Positions 58,601 through 61,133 of a stretch of DNA of 64,000 nucleotides are shown here, piece after piece. The stretch lies in NCBI GenBank assembly GCA_017506865.1, contig JAFCMP010000549.1, positions 62,001 through 126,000 of the forward strand. The letters are read 5' to 3'. Each line of letters begins with the position of its first letter. Within the stretch, counting starts at the first letter, position 1. The notes under the pieces are model-generated. The model did not search any database, was not told the DNA's origin, and worked only from the letters and a program-made list of their open reading frames with translations. Source of the stretch: Tribonema minus (taxonomy: Eukaryota > Sar > Xanthophyceae > Tribonematales > Tribonemataceae). The position numbers and the translations under genes were made by a program.

Positions 58601-61133
58601 AAGCTCAACTGTGACATTGACGTGACCACCAGATGTAAGTATCTCACAGCCACAGCGCCAACGCAGTCTTTACGAGTAGCCTTTCAATGCTAGCCTACCA
58701 GCTAGTACTCTGCTACAGCTGTGAGCCTGGTCTGTCTGGTGGGTGCCAGCAAGAAGTGCTGCACACGCTGCTGCCTCTCCTAGACTCTTCGCGAAAACTT
58801 CACACTCTTCAAGGCCTGTTCCGCGTTGCGAGTGGCCCGTCGGTTAGCATTAGGGTCAAGGGTAGCTATCCATACAGGTGTGTCTGATCCAGCCTTGGTG
58901 CGTGTTTGTATACACTATGTCATACCTGCATGCGAGCCAACAATGACAGCGGCGACGTTGGCCAGGACGCAAGCGGAAGCTCGCGTTGACGCTCACAACT
59001 GTCGACGCGTGCACATGTTGAAGATGGTGGATATATAAGTTGAAGTACGCATGCACTCACTTGAGCGCCGCTTTCTCCATGTTGGTCCTGCTGCGGTGCA
59101 CCTGCGCAATTGCAAAGGCAGCAGCCACAGCAAGTGGTAGTGAACGTGACAGCAGCGCATGACGGTACAGCAAGCACACAGCGCAGGGACGTGAAAACCT
59201 CAGAGCAGCACTGGGGCATTGCTACGAAGCATTTGAGCGGTGCATCGTTGATCAGTAGTGTTTGGCAATTCACGCCTGATGATTGAATGAACAGCGCACT
59301 GGAATCGACCTCTGAAAATCAGAAAGCTGGCTTGTACGCAGGCGCAATGCTACCAGTGCATGGCAGCAGAAGAGGCAGGGGCGCTGGCGTGGTGCGGAAG
59401 TATAAAATAATCATGTGCAACATGCACAAAATATTGCGCGCTAATGCCATCGCATGGGGGCATAGCGATCCCCAGATCTTGACAGGACCTGCCAGAACTA
59501 GCAAAGAAGCACCCAAGACCTACCTGACAGAACCAGTGCTTCCAAGAACAACCTGTGAAAGATCCTGCGCCCTTCATAGACTACATGTAAGAAGTGACCC
59601 ATACGTTAACAGAAAACAATCCACAAAAAAATTATGCGCGGTCCCTCCAGCGATTACAGTCATCGGTCGCCCTCAGCGGCGGTCGTTGTGCAGCCTGTCA
59701 CCCTGCCTACTTACTTTTGGGGTGTTTTGTGGGGCACTTTGCAGCAGAGAGTTTGCAAGCGCTGCTGTGGCACCACGTGCGCTGATCGTGAGTGATACAA
59801 TGTGATCAAAAAACACGCACGCACGCAATGCGCTGGCACACAGCGCACGCAATGCATTGCTCAAAGTACAATACTGAGGGGACAGTGTATACGTACCTAG
59901 ATACGGACATACCTACATACATACATGCATGCATACACACCCTGATGTTTCGATGGCAACGGCATACACATACCACGACATTGATGTACACATCTACATA
60001 CCCTACCCATATACTGTTACATCATGTATACATACCATGATTTTGACAGCGAGCTCCTCGACGCTGACGGGCTGCTATTGATATTGATGCACATGCCTAC
60101 ATGCCATACCCATATACTGTTACATCACACATACATACATACCATGATTTTGACGGCGAGCTCCTCGACGCTGACGGGCTGCTGTTGATATTGACGCACA
60201 CACCTACATGCCGTACCCATATACTGTTACATCATACAAAGATACATACCATGATTTTGACGGCGAGCTCCTCGACGCTGACGGGCTGCTCGGAAGTTGG
60301 CAGCTTGAGCGTCAGGCGCCGCAGCGGCATATACACCTGGCAGGTCACGCGACCCAGCAAACGCGGATCACTGCCCTTTAGTTAGGGTTAGGTTTGGTGT
60401 GTTTTGCGTACGCGCAGCCAAGTTGCAATTGCCCAGGTGCAAGAAATTCTATACTGTGACACATTCATCGCTGATGTTGAGGCTAGGGCTAGGATTTGCG
60501 CATGTGCAGCTGGGGCGCAGTGGCGCAATTCTGTAGATGAGGTGTACGCTGTGAATACAGTACACAGTATAAGGCGGCGCGTACACCTGGACTCAGGTAC
60601 GTGCTCGCATGGCTGGGGCGCAGCGGCATATTTTGTAAGCGATCCCTAACACTAACCCTACATGTGACACAGCACCCCGTATGCAGCGGCATAAACACCT
60701 GGCAGGGCACGCGAGGGCCGACCCAGGCACTGCCGATTCGCTGGTCGCGCACGGCCTGCATGACGTTGCTACGCACCGCGCTTTCAAGATGCACGTGCCA
60801 ATACATATACTATGCTGAGATTCTGAGATTCAACAAACAACCGGTGTAGGCTCAAGACCTCACACACCGCATCACATCCACCATCAAGTTTATTGGACAA
60901 CAATAGCGACGTGCTCGGAGCGAGGATACCGCACCGACAGCGGCTGCTGCCACTGTGACGTGCAATCTGAAGGTATACATGGTGCTGGAATGAACTTGAA
61001 GTTTGAGCAGCGGGAGCGTCACCTCAAACAGGCGCTGCAGGTGCGGCCACAGCTTCCCGGGGTCGTACATCGCCAGCGCAGGCATGCACGCCTCGTCATC
61101 AGCCTCCTGCACATCAGCAATGTGTAGCAGCAT
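12889..61133 (-). CDS. TRAPPC10: TRAPPC10/Trs130, TRAPP II complex subunit, about 40 exons over 48 kb
   Basis: Forty short exons (33-324 nt) on the minus strand join without a phase conflict into 4506 nt, about 1501 residues. The product is the large TRAPP II-specific subunit that helps activate Rab11/Ypt31 at the trans-Golgi. Order and content follow the family. First comes an N-terminal strand block (MYDPGKLWPHL, VYMPLRRLTLKL). Then YKSTVKPQLRAWVDAV, TWLILYVGIA and VFGWICADFY, and GAVSWDFGSFFVVKEALALM followed by LPAEALLKYQELAALI. Then LYIFARQCHLYLDMGRPDELAK, a helical middle part, and beta-sandwich domains with a Trs130-type C-terminus. Human TRAPPC10 is about 1260 residues; the extra length comes from Ala/Gly/Ser linkers. 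Donors are GTATGT, GTGAGT or similar, and two are GC. Each exon is listed in the block entries. The weakest points are the start codon and the exon 15 acceptor. Confidence 0.88.
14700..15300 (-). repeat. Echo array of the TRAPPC10 exon 38 end and donor
   Basis: Four units of about 125 bp, each starting with the exon edge plus donor (on the plus strand TTACCTCTGCCTAGGTTGAG), lie downstream of the true exon end. Their starts are near 14718, 14843, 14970 and 15094, and the true one is near 15221. Between the edges each unit repeats intron sequence (GATGAAGTTCGCATC, GTGAAGTCTTGCTGA, AAATGCGG). This is the cleanest such array in the window. Confidence 0.95.
18031..18400 (-). repeat. Echo array of the TRAPPC10 exon 35 start and acceptor
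   Basis: The exon start (on the plus strand AGAGAGTGCA...GCGTCGCACGTCTGC) recurs at about 18190-18250 and 18309-18390 on the acceptor side. Each copy is followed by AAGCGCAGG-like sequence and CCCTAA-type tracts. Each copy keeps the reading TCDALLGTALSL and an upstream CAG. Confidence 0.9.
18640..19010 (-). repeat. Echo array of the TRAPPC10 exon 34 end and donor
   Basis: Two extra copies, about 18650-18745 and 18790-18885, follow the true exon end (18934). Each is nearly identical and encodes GMVIVEGTLVCVSLVPITVE followed by GTGAG. The period is about 140 bp. They are very recent: a few mismatches in about 90 bp. No phase-compatible acceptor was found for the copies, so they are unlikely to be alternative exons. 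Confidence 0.93.
20400..21365 (-). repeat. Echo array of the TRAPPC10 exon 32 end and donor
   Basis: About six copies of the exon end (plus strand: CTCACGC.GCGACACC.ACGCGCGCCGCCAGCTCCACCGCCACCTC) lie near 20430, 20670, 20810, 20950, 21090 and 21220. Each adjoins the intron motif GTAACCGACTTGCAA and short CCCTAA tracts. The period is about 130-150 bp. Confidence 0.92.
22120..22215. repeat. Short CGTATTTGG repeats
   Basis: Four to five copies of CGTATTTGG or its complement (CCACAAATACGG, GGCGTATTTGGGG, GGCGTATTTGTGG) in under 100 bp, partly as inverted pairs. They lie between TRAPPC10 exons 31 and 32. The origin is unknown. Confidence 0.7.
22348..33403 (-). CDS. TRAPPC10: TRAPPC10 exons 23-31 (residues about 772-1095)
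   Basis: Exons: 23, 33403-33286; 24, 32903-32821; 25, 31801-31678; 26, 30760-30608; 27, 28765-28621; 28, 27170-27106; 29, 25177-25072; 30, 23732-23621; 31, 22414-22348. They encode beta-rich trunk domains. Exon 25 (SSFVVTVRVHSHLPCPL) corresponds to the human VLCVEITMYSQMPVPV strand pair. Exon 26 is a basic Ser/Arg-rich linker and exon 27 an Ala/Gly linker ending LQIAVEDAQQQRAA. Exon 29 reads ELHFNIASADVKPGLLRV, as in the family's FKAVNIPPGLYEL strand. Exon 30 contains LSLFGPPFVPPGHAAPLQ. Phases are compatible throughout (1,0,1,1,2,1,2,0,1). Exons 24, 28 and 31 are short and rest mainly on phase and splice-site fit. Confidence 0.8.
23131..23223. repeat. Inverted repeat with arms of about 28 bp
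   Basis: Left arm 23131-23158 and right arm 23195-23223 are reverse complements apart from a 2-nt indel. They contain AGTACTTCAAAGT and CATAAGATAACAAC. A third partial copy of the arm (TTATCTTATGACA) lies inside the loop. Confidence 0.85.
23276..23360. repeat. Dispersed repeat, copy 2 (TRAPPC10 intron)
   Basis: It runs from GGAAACGAATCAAAAGATCG to CCTTCCACCAATAACCAC, matching the copies at 3093 and 48017. It is truncated at the 3' end, where a GTC-rich microsatellite follows (about 23370-23395). Confidence 0.75.
23481..23568 (-). pseudogene. Fragment of organellar large-subunit rRNA
   Basis: Read on the minus strand, the stretch contains GGAACTCGGCAAATTAACCC, CCGTAACTTCGGAAGAAGG and GGGTGGCGACTGT. 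These match the conserved 23S-type segment written in bacteria as GGAACTAGGCAAAATGG, CCGTAACTTCGGGAGAAGG and GCAACTGTTTA. The AT-richer form suggests a mitochondrial source. It lies inside a TRAPPC10 intron, about 50 bp beyond the exon 30 donor, so it is a nuclear insertion of an organelle fragment rather than a working gene. Confidence 0.82.
23994..24284 (+). CDS. Orphan 96-residue ORF, unrecognised
   Basis: An open frame from ATG 23994 to TAA lies inside a TRAPPC10 intron on the opposite strand. It has balanced, globular-looking composition (FYDILGAFAGSGLINRKNAP, EFDVHAYRIEQLSANIEIT) and lacks the Ala/Arg/Cys bias of chance frames here. I do not recognise the family. Just upstream, about 23895-23940 and 24045-24085 share the related motif TCGCT-GGGGCGCGAAA-GCCCA. 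It could be an insert from an organelle, virus or bacterium, or chance; no splice sites or promoter support expression. Confidence 0.3.
   Translation: MTITIDVAKRHLQPPHCTFDSSSLGARNAQFYDILGAFAGSGLINRKNAPREYVCALMGVLSKMRIEKGGHGSPALSEFDVHAYRIEQLSANIEIT
24440..25071 (-). repeat. Echo array of the TRAPPC10 exon 29 end and donor
   Basis: Copies of the exon end (plus strand CACCTGTGCAGCAGCCTCTCCTCGCC) recur near 24450, 24600, 24740 and 24920. Between them recur CACTTTGTGACA and the phrase TCCTATAGGGTCAGG. The period is about 150 bp, all downstream of the true donor at 25071. Confidence 0.9.
25735..26075. repeat. Imperfect inverted repeat flanking a GATCATATG palindrome cluster
   Basis: The arms at about 25735-25820 and 25975-26065 are reverse complements with scattered changes. 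Both encode, in opposite orientation, a peptide of the form GPxxHVTCVKDxxAxRRxLAD. Between them, 25820-25975 is packed with CATATG, GATCAT, TGATCA and ATGATCAT palindromes. This may be a fold-back element; TRAPPC10 exon 29 lies about 550 bp from its left arm. No target duplication was identified. Confidence 0.75.
26380..27105 (-). repeat. Echo array of the TRAPPC10 exon 28 end and donor
   Basis: At least three copies of the exon end (plus strand CTCATCACCTGG.TCCAGTATG.CTGG.GTGC..TTAAAGCCG) lie near 26635, 26795 and 26950, downstream of the true one at 27100. The copies include intron sequence with TACCCTACCTGCTCTCACCTTAGCATAGT. The period is about 150 bp. Confidence 0.92.
28480..29340 (-). 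repeat. Echo copies on both sides of TRAPPC10 exon 27
   Basis: Downstream of the exon (28490-28540) the edge CTCACGCTGCATACTGCTGCTG with TCCTCCACGGCAATCTGC is copied once. Upstream, the motif GTGCATGATGGGCGA-AGCGA-GCTGCAAG with TGACGTGCC recurs near 28830, 28915, 29185 and 29445, mixed with GGTTAGGGTTAGG tracts. Confidence 0.8.
30230..31330 (-). repeat. Echo arrays on both sides of TRAPPC10 exon 26
   Basis: The donor-side edge (plus strand CCACCTGTCGTCGGCTGATCATCGGAGCGCACCCTGCTAGCG...) is copied near 30240 and 30410, and more weakly at 30060. The acceptor-side edge (GGGGCGCATGCTGCGGCGGCGCGGGCTCGA-GCTGCACGC) is copied near 30878, 30962, 31058, 31186 and 31308, alternating with GAGCACTGCTGCTTAGGGTT. 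Each edge spreads only into its own intron. Confidence 0.95.
31888..31960 (-). repeat. Echo copy of the TRAPPC10 exon 25 start
   Basis: A copy of CGTCACAACGAATGAGCTGCCTTGGCGCGCGTCCTGCATTA lies about 150 bp upstream of the true exon start. It includes the acceptor and is followed by TTAGGG-like sequence. Confidence 0.85.
32515..32572. repeat. Head-to-head telomere-like tract
   Basis: TTAGGG-type units run directly into CCCTAA units (GGGTTAGGGCTAACCCTAAC), forming an inverted junction inside a TRAPPC10 intron. The tract is short and imperfect. Confidence 0.85.
32700..32820 (-). repeat. Echo copy of the TRAPPC10 exon 24 end and donor
   Basis: The plus-strand motif CATACATACCTGTGG.GCCACC..GGCCA.CGAACACGCGCA.GCCAGGTCGTA occurs at 32710-32762 and again at the true exon end (32813-32865). 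The unit is about 105 bp. Confidence 0.9.
33755..35115 (-). repeat. Echo arrays on both sides of TRAPPC10 exon 22
   Basis: On the donor side, CCTTGTCCAG.TG.GC.GTCTTGAGTG.CGGTACGCG.GCGCCATCGCC is copied near 33755, 33955 and 34148 (period about 190 bp). On the acceptor side, the edge GTAGCACATGCACAGGCGGTGGTGCACCCTGCCC is copied near 34640, 34912 and 35085, with AGGAGCCTGGCAAGGTAA between copies. The true exon lies between the two arrays. Confidence 0.95.
34335..43116 (-). CDS. TRAPPC10: TRAPPC10 exons 15-22 (residues about 439-771)
   Basis: Exons: 15, 43116-43080; 16, 41174-41095; 17, 40430-40228; 18, 39412-39089; 19, 38332-38245; 20, 37054-37001; 21, 36593-36537; 22, 34488-34335. They encode the helical middle. 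Exons 17 and 18 hold low-complexity Ala, Gly and acidic linkers, including WATSFWDSDEEGE and a poly-Gly run. Exons 19-21 read TCDQLERCYLQLAHSLAAHQ, then FKARRPRFGCLTQQRRAELL, matching the human FEKHYLDLSHATIEMYTSIGR region. Exon 22 ends YISSALAMARAYRTLKTAHLDK. Exon 16 ends at a GC donor (ACAG|GCAAGT). For exon 15, only the third AG of TAGCAGCCAG keeps the frame with exon 14. Confidence 0.8.
37200..38240 (-). repeat. Echo array of the TRAPPC10 exon 19 end and donor
   Basis: About ten copies of a unit with GGCAGCGCTCACCTCTCCA followed by (A/C)NTTGAGCACTGCTGCCAT lie downstream of the true exon end at 38245. The copy at 38003-38055 keeps more than 30 bp of the exon (CCAGCTG.TCGCACGTCTCCA.CGCGCCCGGCTGCC). 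The period is about 60 bp near the exon and decays farther out. Confidence 0.93.
37575..37665. repeat. Interstitial telomere-like tract (TTAGGG)n
   Basis: About 13 tandem TTAGGG units with a few variants, in the TRAPPC10 intron between exons 19 and 20. It is the longest run in one orientation in the window. Other short tracts lie near 18250-18310, 25636-25692, 26498-26527, 29140-29190, 29505-29540, 30355-30385, 30540-30575, 31465-31500, 31805-31835, 40120-40155, 45135-45165, 45305-45345 and 52295-52318. Confidence 0.9.
38640..39088 (-). repeat. Echo copies of the TRAPPC10 exon 18 end
   Basis: Three downstream copies of CACCTG-TGC-CCGCCGCCG...GAGCTTCGGCGAC (near 38650, 38765 and 38945) are separated by CATCGCCACCGCATACACACAC and GCCCTTACTG. 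The copies are rich in CCG triplets, like the Ala/Gly-coding exon end. Confidence 0.85.
39830..39900 (-). repeat. Echo copy of the TRAPPC10 exon 17 end
   Basis: A copy of the exon 17 end, TCATCAGAGTCCCAGAAAGA then CGTGGC, with about 45 matching bases, lies some 390 bp downstream of the true exon (40228). It is nearly identical in the WATSFWDSDEEG-coding part. Confidence 0.92.
43430..44240. repeat. Large fold-back (inverted duplication) in the TRAPPC10 intron
   Basis: The plus-strand segment 43440-43790 is matched in inverse orientation by about 43960-44235. Shared parts include GAGAGTCTCTCAAGTG/GACAGACTCTCCGCACC, GTCAACACTGCCACCCTC, CTTCAACAATCACCAGGCGGC and GCACTGACGCATCGCTG. At the centre, arms 43811-43854 and 43873-43916 form a perfect 44-bp hairpin with an 18-nt loop, and the right arm is repeated again to about 43956. 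One arm reads openly (NFNNHQAALERREVDLQAAL) but I do not recognise it. Confidence 0.85.
44258..44287. repeat. Tail-to-tail telomere-like junction
   Basis: CCTAACCCTAACCCTAGGGTTAGGGTTA: CCCTAA units meet TTAGGG units at a central CCCTAGGG. It lies next to the large fold-back in the same intron. Confidence 0.85.
45755..45892 (-). repeat. Echo copies of the TRAPPC10 exon 14 end and donor
   Basis: CCTCACCTGCAGGCCTTGACGACGTCCCAACACGC and a shorter CCTCACCTGCACGC lie downstream of the true exon end. Each is followed by TATAGCGCTG-CAACAC and TTTCTGATG. The period is about 60 bp. Confidence 0.9.
45893..53024 (-). CDS. TRAPPC10: TRAPPC10 exons 8-14 (residues about 193-438)
   Basis: Exons: 8, 53024-52906; 9, 52263-52144; 10, 50733-50628; 11, 48937-48778; 12, 47845-47731; 13, 46758-46726; 14, 45978-45893. 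This is the best conserved part. WSDLSNKIGQAVMESFE is followed by MRARLYELELRRL and SWDFGSFFVVKEALALM, then FGLPAEALLKYQELAAL. An Ala/Ser-rich segment ends in SVLDYRKMKLR, followed by FSFVLDTQLYIFARQCHLYL and MGRPDELAK. In the family this reads as the GW.FC.YF..KE.LA motif, the Y.ELDAL motif and the YLF.RQC.LL...RP.EVA motif. Exon 13 is only 33 nt (CGIAFIRAFHQ) but has a strong polypyrimidine acceptor and a GTAAGC donor. Exon 9 ends at a GC donor (ACAG|GCAAGG). Confidence 0.92.
47260..47730 (-). repeat. Minisatellite beside the TRAPPC10 exon 12 donor
   Basis: About 20 copies of a 15-25 bp unit close to GCTGCTGAGCGCTGCCACATCA run up to the exon 12 donor. There the motif CTGCTGAGCGCTGCTCACCTTGG merges with the exon edge. 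It may have arisen from the donor-proximal intron. Confidence 0.85.
48017..48123. repeat. Dispersed repeat, copy 3 (TRAPPC10 intron)
   Basis: Full-length relative of copy 1: GGAAACGAAACAAGAGATCG through CCACCAATAACCGTGGTCGC and GCTGCTGCAGCAACTGGCCACG. It lies about 170 bp upstream of exon 12 in transcript order. Confidence 0.78.
49030..49910 (-). repeat. Echo array of the TRAPPC10 exon 11 start and acceptor
   Basis: Six copies of the exon 11 start plus acceptor (plus strand CGCAGCAGCGCTCAGCACTGA.GGGC.GGGCTCCGC.GCG.C.GCGCCTGAGGCGA) lie near 49050, 49205, 49345, 49480, 49645 and 49855, all upstream of the true exon at 48937. Between them recur ACAACAAGTCA-GGTCA and (C)CCTAACC tracts. The period is about 150 bp. 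Confidence 0.95.
51592..51826. mobile_element. hAT-type MITE, 235 bp
   Basis: Terminal inverted repeats TAGGGTTGCCAAAACCGTA (left) and, on the opposite strand at the right end, TAGGGTTGCCAAAACGGTA, are flanked by an exact 8-bp target site duplication CTTCTGTG at 51584-51591 and 51827-51834. The interior is AT-rich compared with its surroundings and encodes no protein. TIRs starting (T/C)AGGG with 8-bp target duplications are typical of the hAT superfamily. It sits in the TRAPPC10 intron between exons 9 and 10. Confidence 0.94.
52025..52700 (-). repeat. Echo copies on both sides of TRAPPC10 exon 9
   Basis: The donor-side edge (CCTTGCCTG.CTGTACATGAGTGCCAGCGCCTCCTTGACGACGAAGA) is copied at 52031-52083. 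The acceptor-side edge (GGCGCCGCGTCTGTTGTCCAGCCGCCG...GCGCGCATCTG) is copied at 52425-52485, and shorter at 52640-52665. The true exon is 52144-52263. The donor-side copy keeps the GC donor. Confidence 0.93.
53215..53270 (-). repeat. Echo copy of the TRAPPC10 exon 8 start
   Basis: CAGCCGCAGCGCTTGCGCCATGGGCGACGCGACTGTTACAGAAAGCGT, about 45 bp almost identical to the true exon 8 start and acceptor at 52996-53042. It lies about 225 bp upstream in the intron. Confidence 0.93.
53665..54110. repeat. Intron minisatellite with ACTGCCCTCCT units
   Basis: Five or more units with ACTGCCCTCCT-AAGTTGTTTTGAGGTATGGACGG and GGGCAAGCGATGTATACATAC, period 65-100 bp, in the intron between TRAPPC10 exons 7 and 8. 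No copied exon edge was recognised. Confidence 0.85.
54131..54185. repeat. Head-to-head telomere-like junction
   Basis: About three TTAGGG units meet about five CCCTAA units at a central GGGTTAACCC. It is the longest inverted telomere-like tract in the window and lies within the intron between exons 7 and 8. Confidence 0.9.
55000..55397 (-). repeat. Echo copies of the TRAPPC10 exon 7 end and donor
   Basis: The segment CACC(C/T)GTGGC-ATGGCGGCGGCGGCGTCTTC..C.GC.AC.TAGAGCGACACCAGC.CGCTCCTGTCGCC is found at 55229-55308 and at the true exon end (55398 onward). The intron part (TGTGGTGCAGGCATAACACA, TTGTGACACAGCAGC) is found again near 54955 and 55025. A copy of the exon start (CGTCGCTGC.CCCCTGC..GCGCGACGC) lies at 55699-55728. 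Confidence 0.92.
55398..61133 (-). CDS. TRAPPC10: TRAPPC10 exons 1-7 (residues about 1-192)
   Basis: Exons: 1, 61133-61023; 2, 60336-60250; 3, 59101-59061; 4, 58223-58154; 5, 57287-57219; 6, 56796-56735; 7, 55534-55398. They encode the N-terminal TRAPPC10 domain. MYDPGKLWPHLQRLFE plus VYMPLRRLTLKL correspond to the family's YHDPSG...LPLRNLHWK segment. Then come YDIPEDWYKAPFASVYMVTA, YKSTVKPQLRAWVDAV, GTWLILYVGIA and VFGWICADFYHK. Phases between exons are 0,0,2,0,0,2. The start is uncertain. Exon 1 may begin at ATG 61133, or at 61106 after a CAG acceptor with an unseen upstream exon; an internal ATG lies at 61085. Exon 2 uses the in-frame acceptor at 60337; the acceptor further upstream would break phase. 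Confidence 0.85.
56524..56930 (-). repeat. Echo copies around TRAPPC10 exon 6
   Basis: Donor side: CAGCGGTCAAT-GCTGAG-CTGCCC-TGG..CTCACTTTGC.GCCTGCTGCGGCTGCGGAGC occurs at 56526-56587 and at the true exon end. Acceptor side: CCGCCACGTGCCCCGCGCCTGCCGATGGGGG at 56890-56920 copies the true start near 56780-56815. Confidence 0.92.
57010..57218 (-). repeat. Echo copies of the TRAPPC10 exon 5 end and donor
   Basis: CATACATACCCGTGTGTGCGCCTGCACCGCGTCCAC (57028) and CATACATACCCACGATTGTGCCTGCATTTGCGTCCACCCACGCTCTCAGC (57112) precede the true edge at 57206. The second keeps some 60 bp of the exon, with GGTGACGCACGATGAGCATA between copies. Confidence 0.93.
58325..58935 (-). repeat. Echo copies of the TRAPPC10 exon 4 start and acceptor
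   Basis: Copies of ACGGA.GC.AAAGGCGCCTTGTA.CAGTCCTCAG..ATGTCATACCTGC lie near 58338 and 58525, with a short piece near 58918. All are upstream of the true exon at 58154-58223. TGTGACGCTCACATTGAC recurs between copies. Confidence 0.9.
60030..60720 (-). repeat. Echo copies on both sides of TRAPPC10 exon 2
   Basis: Donor side: CATACCATGATTTTGACGGCGAGCTCCTCGACGCTGACGGGCTGCT is copied near 60037 and 60140, before the true edge at 60245. Acceptor side: CGGCATAAACACCTGGCAGGGCACGCGAG at 60690-60720 and a weaker CGCGTACACCTGG near 60578. Confidence 0.94.
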
